A stretch of 64,000 bases of DNA. Source: Colwellia sp. MB3u-41. Lineage in GTDB: Bacteria > Pseudomonadota > Gammaproteobacteria > Enterobacterales > Alteromonadaceae. The notes beneath the pieces were generated by a model. It was not told where the DNA came from and did not search any database. It saw nothing but the letters and a program-made list of their open reading frames with translations. The DNA is taken from contig NZ_JACGUT010000079.1 in NCBI RefSeq assembly GCF_014076845.1, positions 124,001 to 188,000 of the forward strand. Reading direction: 5' to 3'. Of the stretch, positions 34,972 to 44,550 are shown one piece after another. A program made the position numbers and the translations under genes. Numbering within the stretch: position 1 is the first letter of the stretch; every line of letters begins with the position of its first letter.

Positions 34972-35760
34972 TCAATCAAACAAAGGGTATAGCCAAGAAA
35001 TTAATGTTTGATGAAATTCTTCAGGGTGCGAAATAAAAGGAGCATGCGACGCTTTTTCAAAAATAACAACATCACTTTTAGGTGCTAATGTGCTAATGAG
35101 TTCAATTGCTTTTCGTGGCACTAAACCATCAAGTTTGCCGTATAAACGCAGAAATGGCATTGATATTTTAATAAGTTCGTCGCGATGATCTACTGTTTTA
35201 AGTAATTTTAATGACTCATCTAACGTTATTTTTGTTGGCAGTGGAAATTGCATTACAAGCGTGCGTAGTAACTTAATATCATCGCGCAAATGTGGGCTGC
35301 CCATTGATTGAATTTTTAGAAAATTATTAATAGTCTTGGCTGTATCTTCCGCCAATTGGCTATGAAATAACGTTAGTACGTTAGGTTTAATTCCCAACCA
35401 GTTTTCTTGTTCAACAAAACACGGTGAGCTTGCAACAGTCACTAGCGCCTTCACTTTAGCCGGAAAATTTAATGCTATTTCACTTGCAACTAAGCCACCT
35501 AATGACCAACCGATATAGATGGCAGGTTTTGCAACAGCTTGCTGAATCAATGTAGCGGCTTGCGCTAATGTGTAAGGTGATAATGAATGCTCTACATTCA
35601 TGCCAAAACCAGGTAAATCAACAGTGATCACTTCAAATTTTTTTTTTAATATTTCAACACTGGGTTGCCAGACCCCTGAGTTTACTCCCCAACCATGAAT
35701 AAAAACGAGTGGGAGCCCACTTCCTTGGCTCGATATTTTTAAAGTTTCTGCCATGCTCAT
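34972..35760 (-). CDS. bioH: Pimeloyl-ACP methyl ester carboxylesterase BioH
   Basis: Alpha/beta hydrolase of about 262 residues that frees pimeloyl-ACP for biotin synthesis. HGWGVNSGVW (oxyanion side), the nucleophile serine in GWSLGG, the aspartate in YGKLDGLVP and the histidine in KASHAPFISHP are all present. FFxxxxGSPHLRDDIKLL-type residues in the lid and LRLYGKLD fit BioH rather than general hydrolases. I start at ATG 35760. A TTG at 35766 and an ATG at 35754 are alternatives. It is divergent from comF, the same pairing as bioH and the comF-like gntX of enterobacteria. Confidence 0.92.
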   Translation of the reverse strand: MSMAETLKISSQGSGLPLVFIHGWGVNSGVWQPSVEILKKKFEVITVDLPGFGMNVEHSLSPYTLAQAATLIQQAVAKPAIYIGWSLGGLVASEIALNFPAKVKALVTVASSPCFVEQENWLGIKPNVLTLFHSQLAEDTAKTINNFLKIQSMGSPHLRDDIKLLRTLVMQFPLPTKITLDESLKLLKTVDHRDELIKISMPFLRLYGKLDGLVPRKAIELISTLAPKSDVVIFEKASHAPFISHPEEFHQTLISWLYPLFD

Positions 35761-35816
35761 AGTCAATGGAGTTACCGTTAATTTTTAGTAAACAAAAGTT
35801 AGCGACAGTTTACTCA

Positions 35817-35870
35817 ATGGATTTAATAAATGGAATTTAATAAATGGAATTTAATAAATGGAATTTAACC
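35817..35870 (+). repeat. 14-bp tandem repeat across the comF start
   Basis: ATGGAATTTAATAA is repeated at 35830 and 35844, a 13-bp degenerate copy precedes at 35817, and the partial last copy at 35858 provides the comF start codon. Each unit carries an ATG, so the copies place start codons in different frames. Confidence 0.85.
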
Positions 35871-36667
35871 AAGAAAAATTTTTACGCGCAATAAAACAAA
35901 AATCACTGTGTTTTATTGCGAGATTTAAATCGATTAAAACACAATTAAGTTGTTGTGACTTATGTGGTGGAGAGTGCCAAAGCCAAGCGATTATTTGTGA
36001 TTTTTGTTTAGCTGATTTACCACTGTTTGACTTAAAAAAATTACATGGAGATTTATTAACATGGCCAGAGGTCAATCGTTTATTGCCCAAAAGAATGTTC
36101 AATCAATTAATTACTGTTTCACCTTATCAATGGCCTATTGATTTATGGGTAAGACAGCTGAAATATCACGGGCGTTTTGAATTGGTTAATTTACTAGGCT
36201 CTTTGTTATTTAAACAATGGAAAAGTATGCTGGAGGATAAAAATGAAGTCGCTGAAGGTTTCATTCCTCCAACTGTATTATTATCTGTGCCCATTCATAT
36301 TAAAAAGTGGCAAGACCGTGGTTTTAATCAAGCACATTTACTCGCGGAAAATTTTGCTCGTAAAGCTAAGATGGCATATTTTCCAAATGCCTTGAAACGG
36401 ATAAATAATAACATAAGCCAAGCGGGCCAAACAGGCGTTACAAGGCGTAAAAATCTACGCCTTGCCTTCGAGCTTTCAAGCGATTATTTAGTCAATAATA
36501 ATAAACGTCGCCATCTGCCTGAACACATTTTACTGCTTGATGATGTGGTAACAACGGGCTCTACCTGTAATGAAATTTGCCGTTTACTTAAAGCTCATGG
36601 TGTTCAAAAAATTACTGTGATAAGCCTTTGTCTATCATTACCTGCAAATAAAATTCAACCTCAATAA
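35858..36667 (+). CDS. comF: ComF family phosphoribosyltransferase-like protein
   Basis: A 269-residue ComF/GntX protein. Members are tied to DNA uptake in naturally competent bacteria and to use of DNA as nutrient. The N-terminal zinc ribbon has CCDLCGGE and CDFCLADLP (about 27-55). The C-terminal PRTase domain has DRGFNQAHLLAENFA and the PRPP motif HILLLDDVVTTGSTCNEI (about 224-241). It starts within the last unit of a 14-bp tandem repeat. Upstream ATG codons in the repeat are in other frames or run into stops. It is divergent from bioH and no partner follows. Confidence 0.92.
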   Translation: MEFNQEKFLRAIKQKSLCFIARFKSIKTQLSCCDLCGGECQSQAIICDFCLADLPLFDLKKLHGDLLTWPEVNRLLPKRMFNQLITVSPYQWPIDLWVRQLKYHGRFELVNLLGSLLFKQWKSMLEDKNEVAEGFIPPTVLLSVPIHIKKWQDRGFNQAHLLAENFARKAKMAYFPNALKRINNNISQAGQTGVTRRKNLRLAFELSSDYLVNNNKRRHLPEHILLLDDVVTTGSTCNEICRLLKAHGVQKITVISLCLSLPANKIQPQ

Positions 36668-36674
36668 ATTCTTA

Positions 36675-39251
36675 TTAATAGGAAACGGGAGTACTAAATG
36701 CTTTTGCAAAAAATAAACTGTTCGCTATGATTTTTGCACTACCTAACCAATAGCCACGAAATGCCAGATTATCGGTACTGGCAATTACCCGTCCTTTTCC
36801 ATAATTATGGGCAACAATAGCAGAAGTGTTGGCTACCCGATTCACCATATTTTTATCGGCATAACCACTGATTAAAGGCCGTGCACTATAATTAGCAACG
36901 GCAATAAAAGGTTTTGAACTATGCTGCATGATTAACGTACTATTGCGAAATAATGGCAAACGGCTGTCAGTATAACCATAAGCCAGCGGATGAGACGTAT
37001 CGAGCCCTGATTCAAAAATAGCACCGGCGATGCGTTTGCGTCCAGCCAGTATTTCTTTATCTTGGTATTGTAAATTATCCATATCAAACAACTGATTAAT
37101 TTCATCTTTAGCTACAAATTTCATCGTGAGTAATTCATATTCTGACAAAAATTTTGCGCCACGCTTCTGCGCATAAATAACGCCACCGTTCTTTATCCAT
37201 GCACCTATTTTATCTGCATCATTTTCACTTAATGCATCATATTTTCCATCGACCATAATAATATGGCTATAAACACTTAAATCGATTTTTGATAATCGTT
37301 GTTGTTCAACCACAGTGACAGGTATTGATAACGTATCGTCAAGATAAAATAAGATTTCTGCACTTTCGTACTGTGAGACGCCCTTACCGCCAACCATTAA
37401 AAGTTTTACCGGTTCTAACAATTGAAACGAACCACTGCCTATATCTATCCCTTTAACCGTTAACCCCGTATGCAAACTATCAAGAGGAATATCTATTTTT
37501 TGACTACTTTGCTTAACAATATCACGCCAGTTTTTTTGTACTTGTATGCCAGCAGGAATAATAATACTGCCACGAGCATAATCTTTATTAGTTACCTTGG
37601 CGTTAATTTTTAATCTTGATGAAAAAGATTTTGTCGCAACTTTTGCCTTAATACCTTTATTAAGTAGTTCATTAAGTAATTTAGGTGCTAAAAAATGATG
37701 CCATTCAAATGCATAAGCATACGCCTTAGGTGCAACCGTACTTTTTTCGGCAATTTTTGCAGGGCTGTCCCAAGCATTATCTGCTAGTTTTAGTCCCCAT
37801 GTACGGCCAACCCGATAGAAATCTATGTCCATTGCTAACGGCATTGTCCAGCCTGAAACATCATAAAAAGTATTATCTTCAAACTGGGTCTGTTGAGAAA
37901 AAAGGGCTTTAATGACTCGGTATTGGCGTTGCTCTAAGGGCAGATAAAAACTATGCTCTTTTGTATAAATAACGCCCGCCAAACGGAAATCTTCGGTGAG
38001 TGGATAGACCTTGATTTGATGTTGTTTTAATTTATCAAGCAATACATTTAAACGATAAGAGTCATGCGCCTCGTGTAATAAATAGCCACTGAAGTTTTCT
38101 TTATCTGCGAGCTCTTCTGACTCTTTATAAAAATTTTCACGATAATTAAATAATTTATCTTTATTTTTCCATGCTCCCTCAATAGTAGAAAGAGACGTTA
38201 ACACGTGATTTTGAATACCAAACTCAAACGTTAACAAACCATTATCACTATTTTGTTGCATACCTCGACTACTTGCTTGTTCAAACAAAATACCTATACC
38301 ACCGTTAATGTCAGGGTAAGTAGAACCTTTACCGTAATAAAAATCATCAAAGTTCTCTTGGCTATAATAAAGTCGGTTATCATTGTCTAGGGCTGCGGCA
38401 TGGTAAGTCGCCAAAAGTTGTGTCAATTCAGTATTAGCGGTTGATGTTAACGGGTGAGTTCGCGTTGGAATACCTGGCTGAAAAAAATAACTGCCATTGG
38501 CGCCCATCTCATGAAAGTCACCTAATACATTTGGCTGATATTGATGAAAGTACGCTAATCTATTTTGACTTTCTTTTTGTGCCAACAGTAACCAGTCACG
38601 ATTAAGATCAAAACCAAAGTGATTAGTACGGCCTGTGAGCCAACCTTGATGGTGTTCAATATGGTTTTGATCTGCATTGGGTGTACTACCACGGTGCATA
38701 TTCACCCATTGTACAAATCTGTCCATGCCATCAGGATTAATACTAGGTTCAAGCACGATTAAGGTATTCTCTAACATGTTAATTATGTCGGTATTTTCAC
38801 TCGCGGCTAAATGATACGCCACCACCATAGCGGCATTGGCTCCACTAATTTCGTCACCGTGCACACTGTACCCAAGCCAGATAACCAAAGGTAGTGTGGG
38901 ATCTTCAGCGTCATTATCTTGTGATCTTTTCGCTAATATCTCATTCAAATTAGCTAAATTATTTTTAGAAGAAATCGTCAGTAATACTTGTTGGCGCAAC
39001 TCTTGAGTTTGGCCAATACCTGTTAATTTTATCCGCTGTGAACTACTTGCTAATGCTTTCATATAGTTTAACAGTTGATCATGACGGGCATGTCGCTCAC
39101 CAATACCGAAGCCTAATGTGCTTTCAGGTTTAGGAATCGCTTGGTTGTATGGGTGACCAGTGGGCAAGTAATCAGTGACTTTTGCCGCCTGACTCGATGA
39201 AGATAAAGCAAAAAAGCCAACCAAAACGGCTAAAAACAATCGTGGTAACAT
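36675..39251 (-). CDS. Secreted M14-family zinc carboxypeptidase
   Basis: Exported peptidase of 858 residues. I use the ATG at 39251 with AAGGA 8 bases upstream. A TTG at 39272 would add 7 residues. The signal peptide is MLPRLFLAVLVGFFALSSSSQAA. The catalytic M14 domain (about 45-370) has HGDEISG with the first zinc ligands (HxxE), the substrate arginine in DLNRDW, and FHEMG. A C-terminal part of more than 450 residues carries a glutamine-amidotransferase-like fold segment (VKLLMVGGKGVS, YSHIIMVDGKYD, GGVIYAQKRGAKF). This large two-part form is common in marine Alteromonadales and probably scavenges peptides. Its substrate is not known. Confidence 0.9.
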   Translation of the reverse strand: MLPRLFLAVLVGFFALSSSSQAAKVTDYLPTGHPYNQAIPKPESTLGFGIGERHARHDQLLNYMKALASSSQRIKLTGIGQTQELRQQVLLTISSKNNLANLNEILAKRSQDNDAEDPTLPLVIWLGYSVHGDEISGANAAMVVAYHLAASENTDIINMLENTLIVLEPSINPDGMDRFVQWVNMHRGSTPNADQNHIEHHQGWLTGRTNHFGFDLNRDWLLLAQKESQNRLAYFHQYQPNVLGDFHEMGANGSYFFQPGIPTRTHPLTSTANTELTQLLATYHAAALDNDNRLYYSQENFDDFYYGKGSTYPDINGGIGILFEQASSRGMQQNSDNGLLTFEFGIQNHVLTSLSTIEGAWKNKDKLFNYRENFYKESEELADKENFSGYLLHEAHDSYRLNVLLDKLKQHQIKVYPLTEDFRLAGVIYTKEHSFYLPLEQRQYRVIKALFSQQTQFEDNTFYDVSGWTMPLAMDIDFYRVGRTWGLKLADNAWDSPAKIAEKSTVAPKAYAYAFEWHHFLAPKLLNELLNKGIKAKVATKSFSSRLKINAKVTNKDYARGSIIIPAGIQVQKNWRDIVKQSSQKIDIPLDSLHTGLTVKGIDIGSGSFQLLEPVKLLMVGGKGVSQYESAEILFYLDDTLSIPVTVVEQQRLSKIDLSVYSHIIMVDGKYDALSENDADKIGAWIKNGGVIYAQKRGAKFLSEYELLTMKFVAKDEINQLFDMDNLQYQDKEILAGRKRIAGAIFESGLDTSHPLAYGYTDSRLPLFRNSTLIMQHSSKPFIAVANYSARPLISGYADKNMVNRVANTSAIVAHNYGKGRVIASTDNLAFRGYWLGSAKIIANSLFFAKAFSTPVSY

Positions 39252-39384
39252 AAGTGATATCCTTGAATTCAATAGCGATAAAATACCAAAGTCTATAGAA
39301 ACACACCAGAATAACTGTCTTTTTTTCTCACATTCTTACTTTAATTAACTGTAATTTCACTAGCGTATGAGTAGATAACAGCGT

Positions 39385-39427
39385 AAAATATTAATACCTG
39401 ACTAAATTAGTCAGGTATTAATATTTT
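39385..39427. repeat. Perfect 43-bp palindrome upstream of nfuA
   Basis: Two exact 21-base arms flank a single central A. The left arm runs AAAATATTAATACCTGACTAA, and the right arm ends in ATATTTT. It lies 69 bp before the nfuA start in the divergent region with the carboxypeptidase gene. It looks like a rho-independent terminator but has no gene to end, so a leader attenuator, an operator or a relic are options. Confidence 0.85.
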
Positions 39428-39495
39428 CAATCTCTACGGTCCGTGAGAAACTTTAGAGAAATTTTGGTAACAAGTGTAAGAGAGTAATAACCGTG

Positions 39496-40074
39496 ATGAT
39501 CAATATTTCCGAAACAGCACAATCGCATTTCGCTAAATTATTAGAACAACAAGCAGAGGGCACAAGTATCCGTGTATTTGTTGTTAATCCAGGTACTGCT
39601 AGTGCAGAGTGTGGCGTGTCTTACTGCCCAGCTGACGCGATAGAACCTGAAGATATTGAAATGAAATTCGAACACTTCTCTGCTTATATTGACGGTGACA
39701 GTAAGCTGTACTTAGAAGATGCTGAAATAGATTTCACCACAGATCAAATGGGTTCACAACTAACCTTAAAAGCGCCAAATGCTAAATTAAGAAAAGTAAA
39801 TGACGATGCGCCATTATTCGAACGTGTTGACTACTTCTTAAAAGCAGAAGTTAATCCACAGTTAGCTGGCCATGGTGGTGAGTGTACGTTAATGGAAATT
39901 ACTGACGACGGTTTCGCTATTCTACAATTTGGTGGTGGCTGTAATGGTTGTAGTCAAATTGATGTCACTGTAAAAGATGGTATCGAAAAACAACTTCTCG
40001 AAACAATGGCAGGTGAGATAAAAGGTGTTCGTGATATGACTGAACACGAACGTGGTGATCATTCTTACTATTAA
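39496..40074 (+). CDS. nfuA: Fe-S biogenesis protein NfuA
   Basis: Carrier that delivers 4Fe-4S clusters to apoproteins, important under oxidative stress and iron limitation. The 192 residues include an N-terminal degenerate A-type domain ([16 protein letters not shown] to about 95; CGVSYCPAD is a family feature) and a C-terminal Nfu domain with the cluster ligands Cys149 and Cys152 in GGGCNGCSQ. These match the E. coli positions. I start at ATG 39496, not the GTG at 39493. AAGAGAG lies upstream. Confidence 0.97.
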   Translation: MINISETAQSHFAKLLEQQAEGTSIRVFVVNPGTASAECGVSYCPADAIEPEDIEMKFEHFSAYIDGDSKLYLEDAEIDFTTDQMGSQLTLKAPNAKLRKVNDDAPLFERVDYFLKAEVNPQLAGHGGECTLMEITDDGFAILQFGGGCNGCSQIDVTVKDGIEKQLLETMAGEIKGVRDMTEHERGDHSYY

Positions 40075-40132
40075 GTTATTGGTTCGTTAACCCGACCACT
40101 ATACTGACTGCTGAGTTATTCATTAATTTAAA

Positions 40133-40426
40133 ATGATAACAATACTTGAAAAATTAGGCCAAGACCCGCAAAGAAGCTTAGTGCTTTTTACTCGCGGACT
40201 TGGTCTTTTTACTATTGGCGTTTGCTTAATTTTTATCGGTTACTATTACCATTATTATTGGCAAATCGCCGGCATTGTTTTTTTAGCTATTGGTCTGTTA
40301 ACCTCTGCTTGGGGTTACAGTGGGATCTTTGCTAATCGTTTACTCAATATTTTTGATCGTCAGACAAATAAAAAATTAAAGGCTAATGGGTTGTTTTTCT
40401 ATAACGCGATAATAGTGCCAAGCTAA
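40133..40426 (+). CDS. Small two-helix membrane protein next to nfuA
   Basis: A 97-residue protein with two membrane segments (about 18-42 and 45-67) and no family I can name. It starts 58 bp after nfuA and could be co-transcribed with it. Its last 50 bp overlap the end of the convergent MATE exporter gene. Base choice and hydrophobic pattern look coding, and I recall small membrane proteins at this spot in related genomes, but I cannot confirm it. Confidence 0.6.
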   Translation: MITILEKLGQDPQRSLVLFTRGLGLFTIGVCLIFIGYYYHYYWQIAGIVFLAIGLLTSAWGYSGIFANRLLNIFDRQTNKKLKANGLFFYNAIIVPS

Positions 40427-41743
40427 ACTTAATCCTCGAACTAGCAAAAACACACTAAATGCAGCCCATAACCCATGATTACCAAATCCTTGTAATAGCC
40501 ACCACATTGGAAAAAAGCAACCAAAGGTCGCAATTATCATGCTATTTCGCATCACTTTGGCTCTCATTAGACCAACAAAAACACCATCAAATAAATAACA
40601 CCAACAACCTAATACAGGTAAGATAATCATCCAATGTACATATTGTTCGGTCGAGAAAACAACCTCTGGAATATCGGTTAGTAAACCAATCAAGAAATCA
40701 CCTGCTATGGCAAAGAGTGCACTATAAGTGAGCGCAAAGAGTCCCGTCCAAAATAAAGCGATTTTAACGACAAAATTACGCTGTTTAAGATTCTTTTGCC
40801 CTTGTGCTTTACCCACTAACACTTCTGCTGCATTGGCAATGCCGTCTAATCCAAATGAGATTAACAAAACAAAGTTCATTAAAATGGCATTAGTTGCAAT
40901 AACATCATCCCCTAACCTAGCCCCTTGAAAAGTAATAAAGACAAAACAAATCTCTAAGCACAGTGTTCGAATAAGAATATCTCGATTAAGTTGAAAGTAA
41001 TTGATCAGCGCTGACTTCTCAAATAAATGATCTCTGATATCTGTAAATTTTCCCACCATTTCTATTAATATACTTTTTAGGGGTTGTAGATTACCTGTTT
41101 GTTTCGCAAAAATAATATAAGCCAACCCTATAATAACACCTGAATATTCAGCGATTAACGTTGCTGACGCCACCCCTTGCACTTGCCAATCAAACACTAA
41201 GACAAACAATAGATCTAGCGACAAGTTAATTAAGTTAGTGACGATCAATATCCACATTACAGCCTTAGCTTTATGATTGCCCAACAACCATCCTAATATA
41301 ACAAGATTTGATAACGCAGCAGGTAAACCCCAAATACGGATATCACAATATTGCTTAGCATAAAATTGTATTTGTTCAGATCCTCCGGCTAAACCCAAGC
41401 TTAGATCAAGATAAAAAGACTGTAACAAAATCAGTGCACCACCAATTAAGCAAGCCACTAACAAACCTCGTAGCAGAACCAATAAACTTTTTTGTGCGTT
41501 TTCTTCACCTAATGCCTGAGCGGTAAGACCTGTAGTCGACATACGTAAAAAACCACACAACCAAGTAACAAAGGTAATAATCATTGCCCCGACTGTACTG
41601 CCACCTAGGTAATAGGCTTGGTCTAAATGTCCTAAAACAGCAGTATCAACTAAGCCTAGAAGAGGTATGGTGATATTTGAAAAGATCATCGGTAAGGCGA
41701 TGAGGAATAGCTGTTTATGGTGGTTGATAGTATTAACGTTCAA
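40376..41743 (-). CDS. dinF: MATE-family efflux protein, DinF type
   Basis: Inner-membrane multidrug/toxin exporter of 455 residues with twelve predicted membrane segments. LIALPMIFSNITIPLLGLVDTAVLGHL (about 14-40) is the usual first helix with the conserved Asp of DinF-type MATE proteins. The second half repeats the pattern near NAILMNFVLLISFGLDGIANAAEVLVGKA. E. coli dinF lies next to lexA and is SOS-induced. Here it is 11 kb from lexA and I see no SOS box upstream. The end overlaps the small membrane protein gene tail-to-tail. Confidence 0.88.
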   Translation of the reverse strand: MNVNTINHHKQLFLIALPMIFSNITIPLLGLVDTAVLGHLDQAYYLGGSTVGAMIITFVTWLCGFLRMSTTGLTAQALGEENAQKSLLVLLRGLLVACLIGGALILLQSFYLDLSLGLAGGSEQIQFYAKQYCDIRIWGLPAALSNLVILGWLLGNHKAKAVMWILIVTNLINLSLDLLFVLVFDWQVQGVASATLIAEYSGVIIGLAYIIFAKQTGNLQPLKSILIEMVGKFTDIRDHLFEKSALINYFQLNRDILIRTLCLEICFVFITFQGARLGDDVIATNAILMNFVLLISFGLDGIANAAEVLVGKAQGQKNLKQRNFVVKIALFWTGLFALTYSALFAIAGDFLIGLLTDIPEVVFSTEQYVHWMIILPVLGCWCYLFDGVFVGLMRAKVMRNSMIIATFGCFFPMWWLLQGFGNHGLWAAFSVFLLVRGLSLAWHYYRVIEKQPISL

Positions 41744-41836
41744 AAAAGTATTCCATATAAAAATTACCTGAAAATTTACTATAAAAAGAAAGCAAAACGC
41801 GCTATTTTTATGACTGACTAAACAAGGGCTTCACTC

Positions 41837-42886
41837 ATGAAATTTTTATTACCTGCACTATTGCTATCTTGCTTACACTTTTCTAGCTTTGCTGCTGTAA
41901 TTTTACAGTATCATCATGTTAGTGACAAAACACCGTCAAGTACCAGTATTTCCCCCCAACAATTTGAAATACATATGCAGTATTTAGCTGATAATAACTT
42001 CAACGTTATCGCGCTTTCAGATTTAATGAATTCTATCAAGAAACAGCAACCTATTACTGACAAAACAGTGGCAATAACATTTGATGATGCTTATCTTGAT
42101 ATTCTACTCAATGGTAAGCCCATTCTCGACAAATTTAATTATCCTTTTACTATTTTTATTAACCCAGCAATCGTTGAACGTGGTTCGAATAACTACCTTA
42201 GTTGGGCACAACTTAAGTTGATGGCTGACCAAGGGGTTATTATTGCCAACCATGGTATGGAACATGATTCTATGGCACGTATTAGTGCTGGGTTAACTGA
42301 ACAACAGTGGTTACTTAAGCATACCGATCTTTTATTAACGGCTGAAAGTATTATTAAAGAGAAAACCGGCCAGAGCTGGCGTTATTATGCTTATCCCTAC
42401 GGTGAATATACCCCCGCAGTACAAAAGTGGATAACGCAGAACAATTTTATTGCCTTTTCACAGCAGTCTGGGGCGGTTGGCCTAGCAACAGACTTAACCA
42501 GCGTACCCCGTTTTCCTGCATCAAAACCTTATGATAAAATTACCAGCCTACGTGATAAATTAAAATCTTTACCATTCACAATGACGTTAAGTGATGAAAA
42601 TGCAAAAACAATTGTAGAATATAACCAATCAAAATCAGTGACGTTTGATGTTATTGTTGATGATTTTCTTCCAGCCCAGTTAAACTGTTATATTTCTGGT
42701 TTAGGCCGACAAGAAATAGAATGGCGAGAAGAAAACAGCTTCACCATTAATTATAGTGCCCCGCTACCCATAGGCCGTGTACGCTGTAATTGCACTGCAC
42801 CAAGCATTAGTGAGCCAGGGCGTTATTATTGGTATTCAAAGCCTTGGTTTGTCTTAAAAGAAGGTATGGAGTGGTATCCGCTGTAA
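41837..42886 (+). CDS. Exported polysaccharide deacetylase family protein
   Basis: A 349-residue secreted protein. Signal peptide MKFLLPALLLSCLHFSSFAA. The NodB domain (about 20-230) opens with ILQYHHVS and carries VAITFDDAYLD (metal-binding Asp-Asp), FTIFINPA, NHGMEHDSM (metal histidines) and YAYPYGEY. A beta-rich C-terminal region of about 110 residues follows. It could remove acetyl groups from peptidoglycan or an exopolysaccharide. It stands alone, divergent from the MATE exporter gene, with an inverted repeat after it. Confidence 0.88.
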   Translation: MKFLLPALLLSCLHFSSFAAVILQYHHVSDKTPSSTSISPQQFEIHMQYLADNNFNVIALSDLMNSIKKQQPITDKTVAITFDDAYLDILLNGKPILDKFNYPFTIFINPAIVERGSNNYLSWAQLKLMADQGVIIANHGMEHDSMARISAGLTEQQWLLKHTDLLLTAESIIKEKTGQSWRYYAYPYGEYTPAVQKWITQNNFIAFSQQSGAVGLATDLTSVPRFPASKPYDKITSLRDKLKSLPFTMTLSDENAKTIVEYNQSKSVTFDVIVDDFLPAQLNCYISGLGRQEIEWREENSFTINYSAPLPIGRVRCNCTAPSISEPGRYYWYSKPWFVLKEGMEWYPL

Positions 42887-42907
42887 CGAATACAATATCG
42901 TTAAGTA

Positions 42908-42944
42908 AGCTTGTCACACTGAAGTATGGTTATGGTGACAAGCT
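42908..42944. terminator. Inverted repeat between convergent genes
   Basis: AGCTTGTCAC and GTGACAAGCT pair perfectly around 17 bases, between the deacetylase and sco stops. T-runs are poor, so termination is probable but not certain. Confidence 0.6.
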
Positions 42945-42948
42945 GCAT

Positions 42949-43581
42949 TTATTCCGCTAACTTTACAATTTTTGCAAAATCACTGACTAATTTTTCACCA
43001 TCAATCGTAGGTAATACGCCTAAAGCCTGTCTTGGCTTGAAAATAGCCGCTATATCTCCCTTTGGATTAATTAACACTAAAGAAGCACTGTGATCGACCA
43101 AGTAACCATTATTGTTGGCTTTAGGCTCGTTAATCGCGTACATCATGCCAAGGTTACGAGCAAACGGAAATAACACACCATGGTCAGCCGTAAGCGCAAT
43201 AAACTCCTCATTAAAGTAAGCGATATACTGAGCTAATTTTTCTGGCGTATCTCGACTAGGATCAACCGAAACCAATAAAATTTGTGTATCTTCACTGATC
43301 GCTTTTAAATCGTCATAAACAAAGTTTAGTTCTTGTAATGTAGTCGGACAAACATCAGGGCAAGAAGTATACCCCAGAAATACCCAAGACCATTTATTGG
43401 CTAATTGTTCTTTGGTAAAGGCTTGGTTATGGTGATCGGTTAATTGAAACGGCTTAACTTCCCGAACCTGCTGATAATATAAAGCATGTTCGGGCTGTGG
43501 TAATACTGTCGCTTTTTGAAAGACAAAAAAACCTACCGCACCCGCGGCAATCGCAACAATGACATACAACAACTTGTTCAT
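42949..43581 (-). CDS. SCO1/SenC-family copper chaperone
   Basis: Membrane-anchored thioredoxin-fold protein of 210 residues that helps build the CuA site of cytochrome oxidase. The N-terminal anchor is LYVIVAIAAGAVGFFVF. Copper ligands are the CxxxC of TSCPDVCPTT (about 74-82) and the histidine of LVDHSASLVL. It is the last gene of the minus-strand oxidase assembly cluster, 21 bp after ctaB. Neighbours support the assignment strongly. Confidence 0.95.
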   Translation of the reverse strand: MNKLLYVIVAIAAGAVGFFVFQKATVLPQPEHALYYQQVREVKPFQLTDHHNQAFTKEQLANKWSWVFLGYTSCPDVCPTTLQELNFVYDDLKAISEDTQILLVSVDPSRDTPEKLAQYIAYFNEEFIALTADHGVLFPFARNLGMMYAINEPKANNNGYLVDHSASLVLINPKGDIAAIFKPRQALGVLPTIDGEKLVSDFAKIVKLAE

Positions 43582-43602
43582 AAATAAGAGTATCCGTAAG
43601 TA

Positions 43603-44541
43603 TTAGCTTATTGGTAATAAATAATGGTCAAGTAATAAAATAATAAACAACCCCATCAAATGAACAATTGAAAACTTAAACGTGTCCATGGCAGTATTTT
43701 CATTAGCATTAAACTTAAGTTTCCAAGCGTAAGCAAAAAACATCAGATTCAATGTTACCGCGCCAATTAAATATAACCAATTACTCATTCCCACTAAATA
43801 AGGTAACAAGCCAACAACAAAAAGTAATACGGTATAGAGTAAAATTTGTGTCTTAGTAAAGTTTACTCCGTGGGTCACCGGTAGCATTGGGATATTAACT
43901 TTTGCATATTCGTCTTTACGGTGTATTGCTAATGCCCAAAAATGAGGAGGTGTCCAAGTAAAAATCAATAACACTAATAGTAAAGCATTAGGGTGTATTT
44001 CGTTCGTCATTGCTGTCCAACCCAAAAGTGGAGGAATTGCACCTGCTAAGCCACCAATCGTGATATTTTGAGGTGTAGCACGTTTCAAATACATAGTATA
44101 AACAAAACTGTAACCCACCAAACCTGCAAAAGTAAGCCATGCCGTTAAGGGATTAACTAAGCTATACAAAATGGCAAAACCACTGACCGCTAAAAACATA
44201 GCAAACAAAGTCGCTTTTCTTGGCGTTAAACGTCCAGTAGCGACGGGGCGGTTATAAGTTCGCCCCATAATACTGTCAATTCGTTCATCAACGATGTGAT
44301 TTATTGCCGCGGCGGCTGATGATAAAAATCCAATACCCACCATTGAAGGAATAAGCACTTGCCATGGAATGGTACCCGGTACAGAAAGACACATACCCAC
44401 CAAAGCGGTTAACACTAAGAGTGCCACTACACGAGGTTTAGTGATTTCATAATAATCTCGCCAAATAGCGGTTTTAGTCTCTATAACTTCAGGTGTAGTC
44501 ACTGGCCCGTTGGGACTTTGTGTTGATACTGATTCACTCAT
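43603..44541 (-). CDS. ctaB: Protoheme IX farnesyltransferase (heme O synthase)
   Basis: UbiA-type prenyltransferase of 312 residues that adds farnesyl to heme B. It has about nine membrane segments. The signature [24 protein letters not shown] (about 80-103) holds the Asp-rich prenyl-diphosphate site. [23 protein letters not shown] is the second Asp region. It lies 9 bp after ctaA and 21 bp before sco, all in one operon. Also called cyoE. The context is heme A synthesis for the aa3 oxidase. Confidence 0.97.
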   Translation of the reverse strand: MSESVSTQSPNGPVTTPEVIETKTAIWRDYYEITKPRVVALLVLTALVGMCLSVPGTIPWQVLIPSMVGIGFLSSAAAAINHIVDERIDSIMGRTYNRPVATGRLTPRKATLFAMFLAVSGFAILYSLVNPLTAWLTFAGLVGYSFVYTMYLKRATPQNITIGGLAGAIPPLLGWTAMTNEIHPNALLLVLLIFTWTPPHFWALAIHRKDEYAKVNIPMLPVTHGVNFTKTQILLYTVLLFVVGLLPYLVGMSNWLYLIGAVTLNLMFFAYAWKLKFNANENTAMDTFKFSIVHLMGLFIILLLDHYLLPIS

Positions 44542-44550
44542 AAGTATTCC

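Noticed and set aside
39385-39427. IscR type 2 site in the nfuA palindrome.
   Set aside because: The CC and GG blocks are two bases farther apart than the type 2 pattern allows.
40376-41743. SOS control of the dinF-type gene.
   Set aside because: No CTGT-N8-ACAG box is seen upstream of 41743 and lexA is 11 kb away with other genes between.
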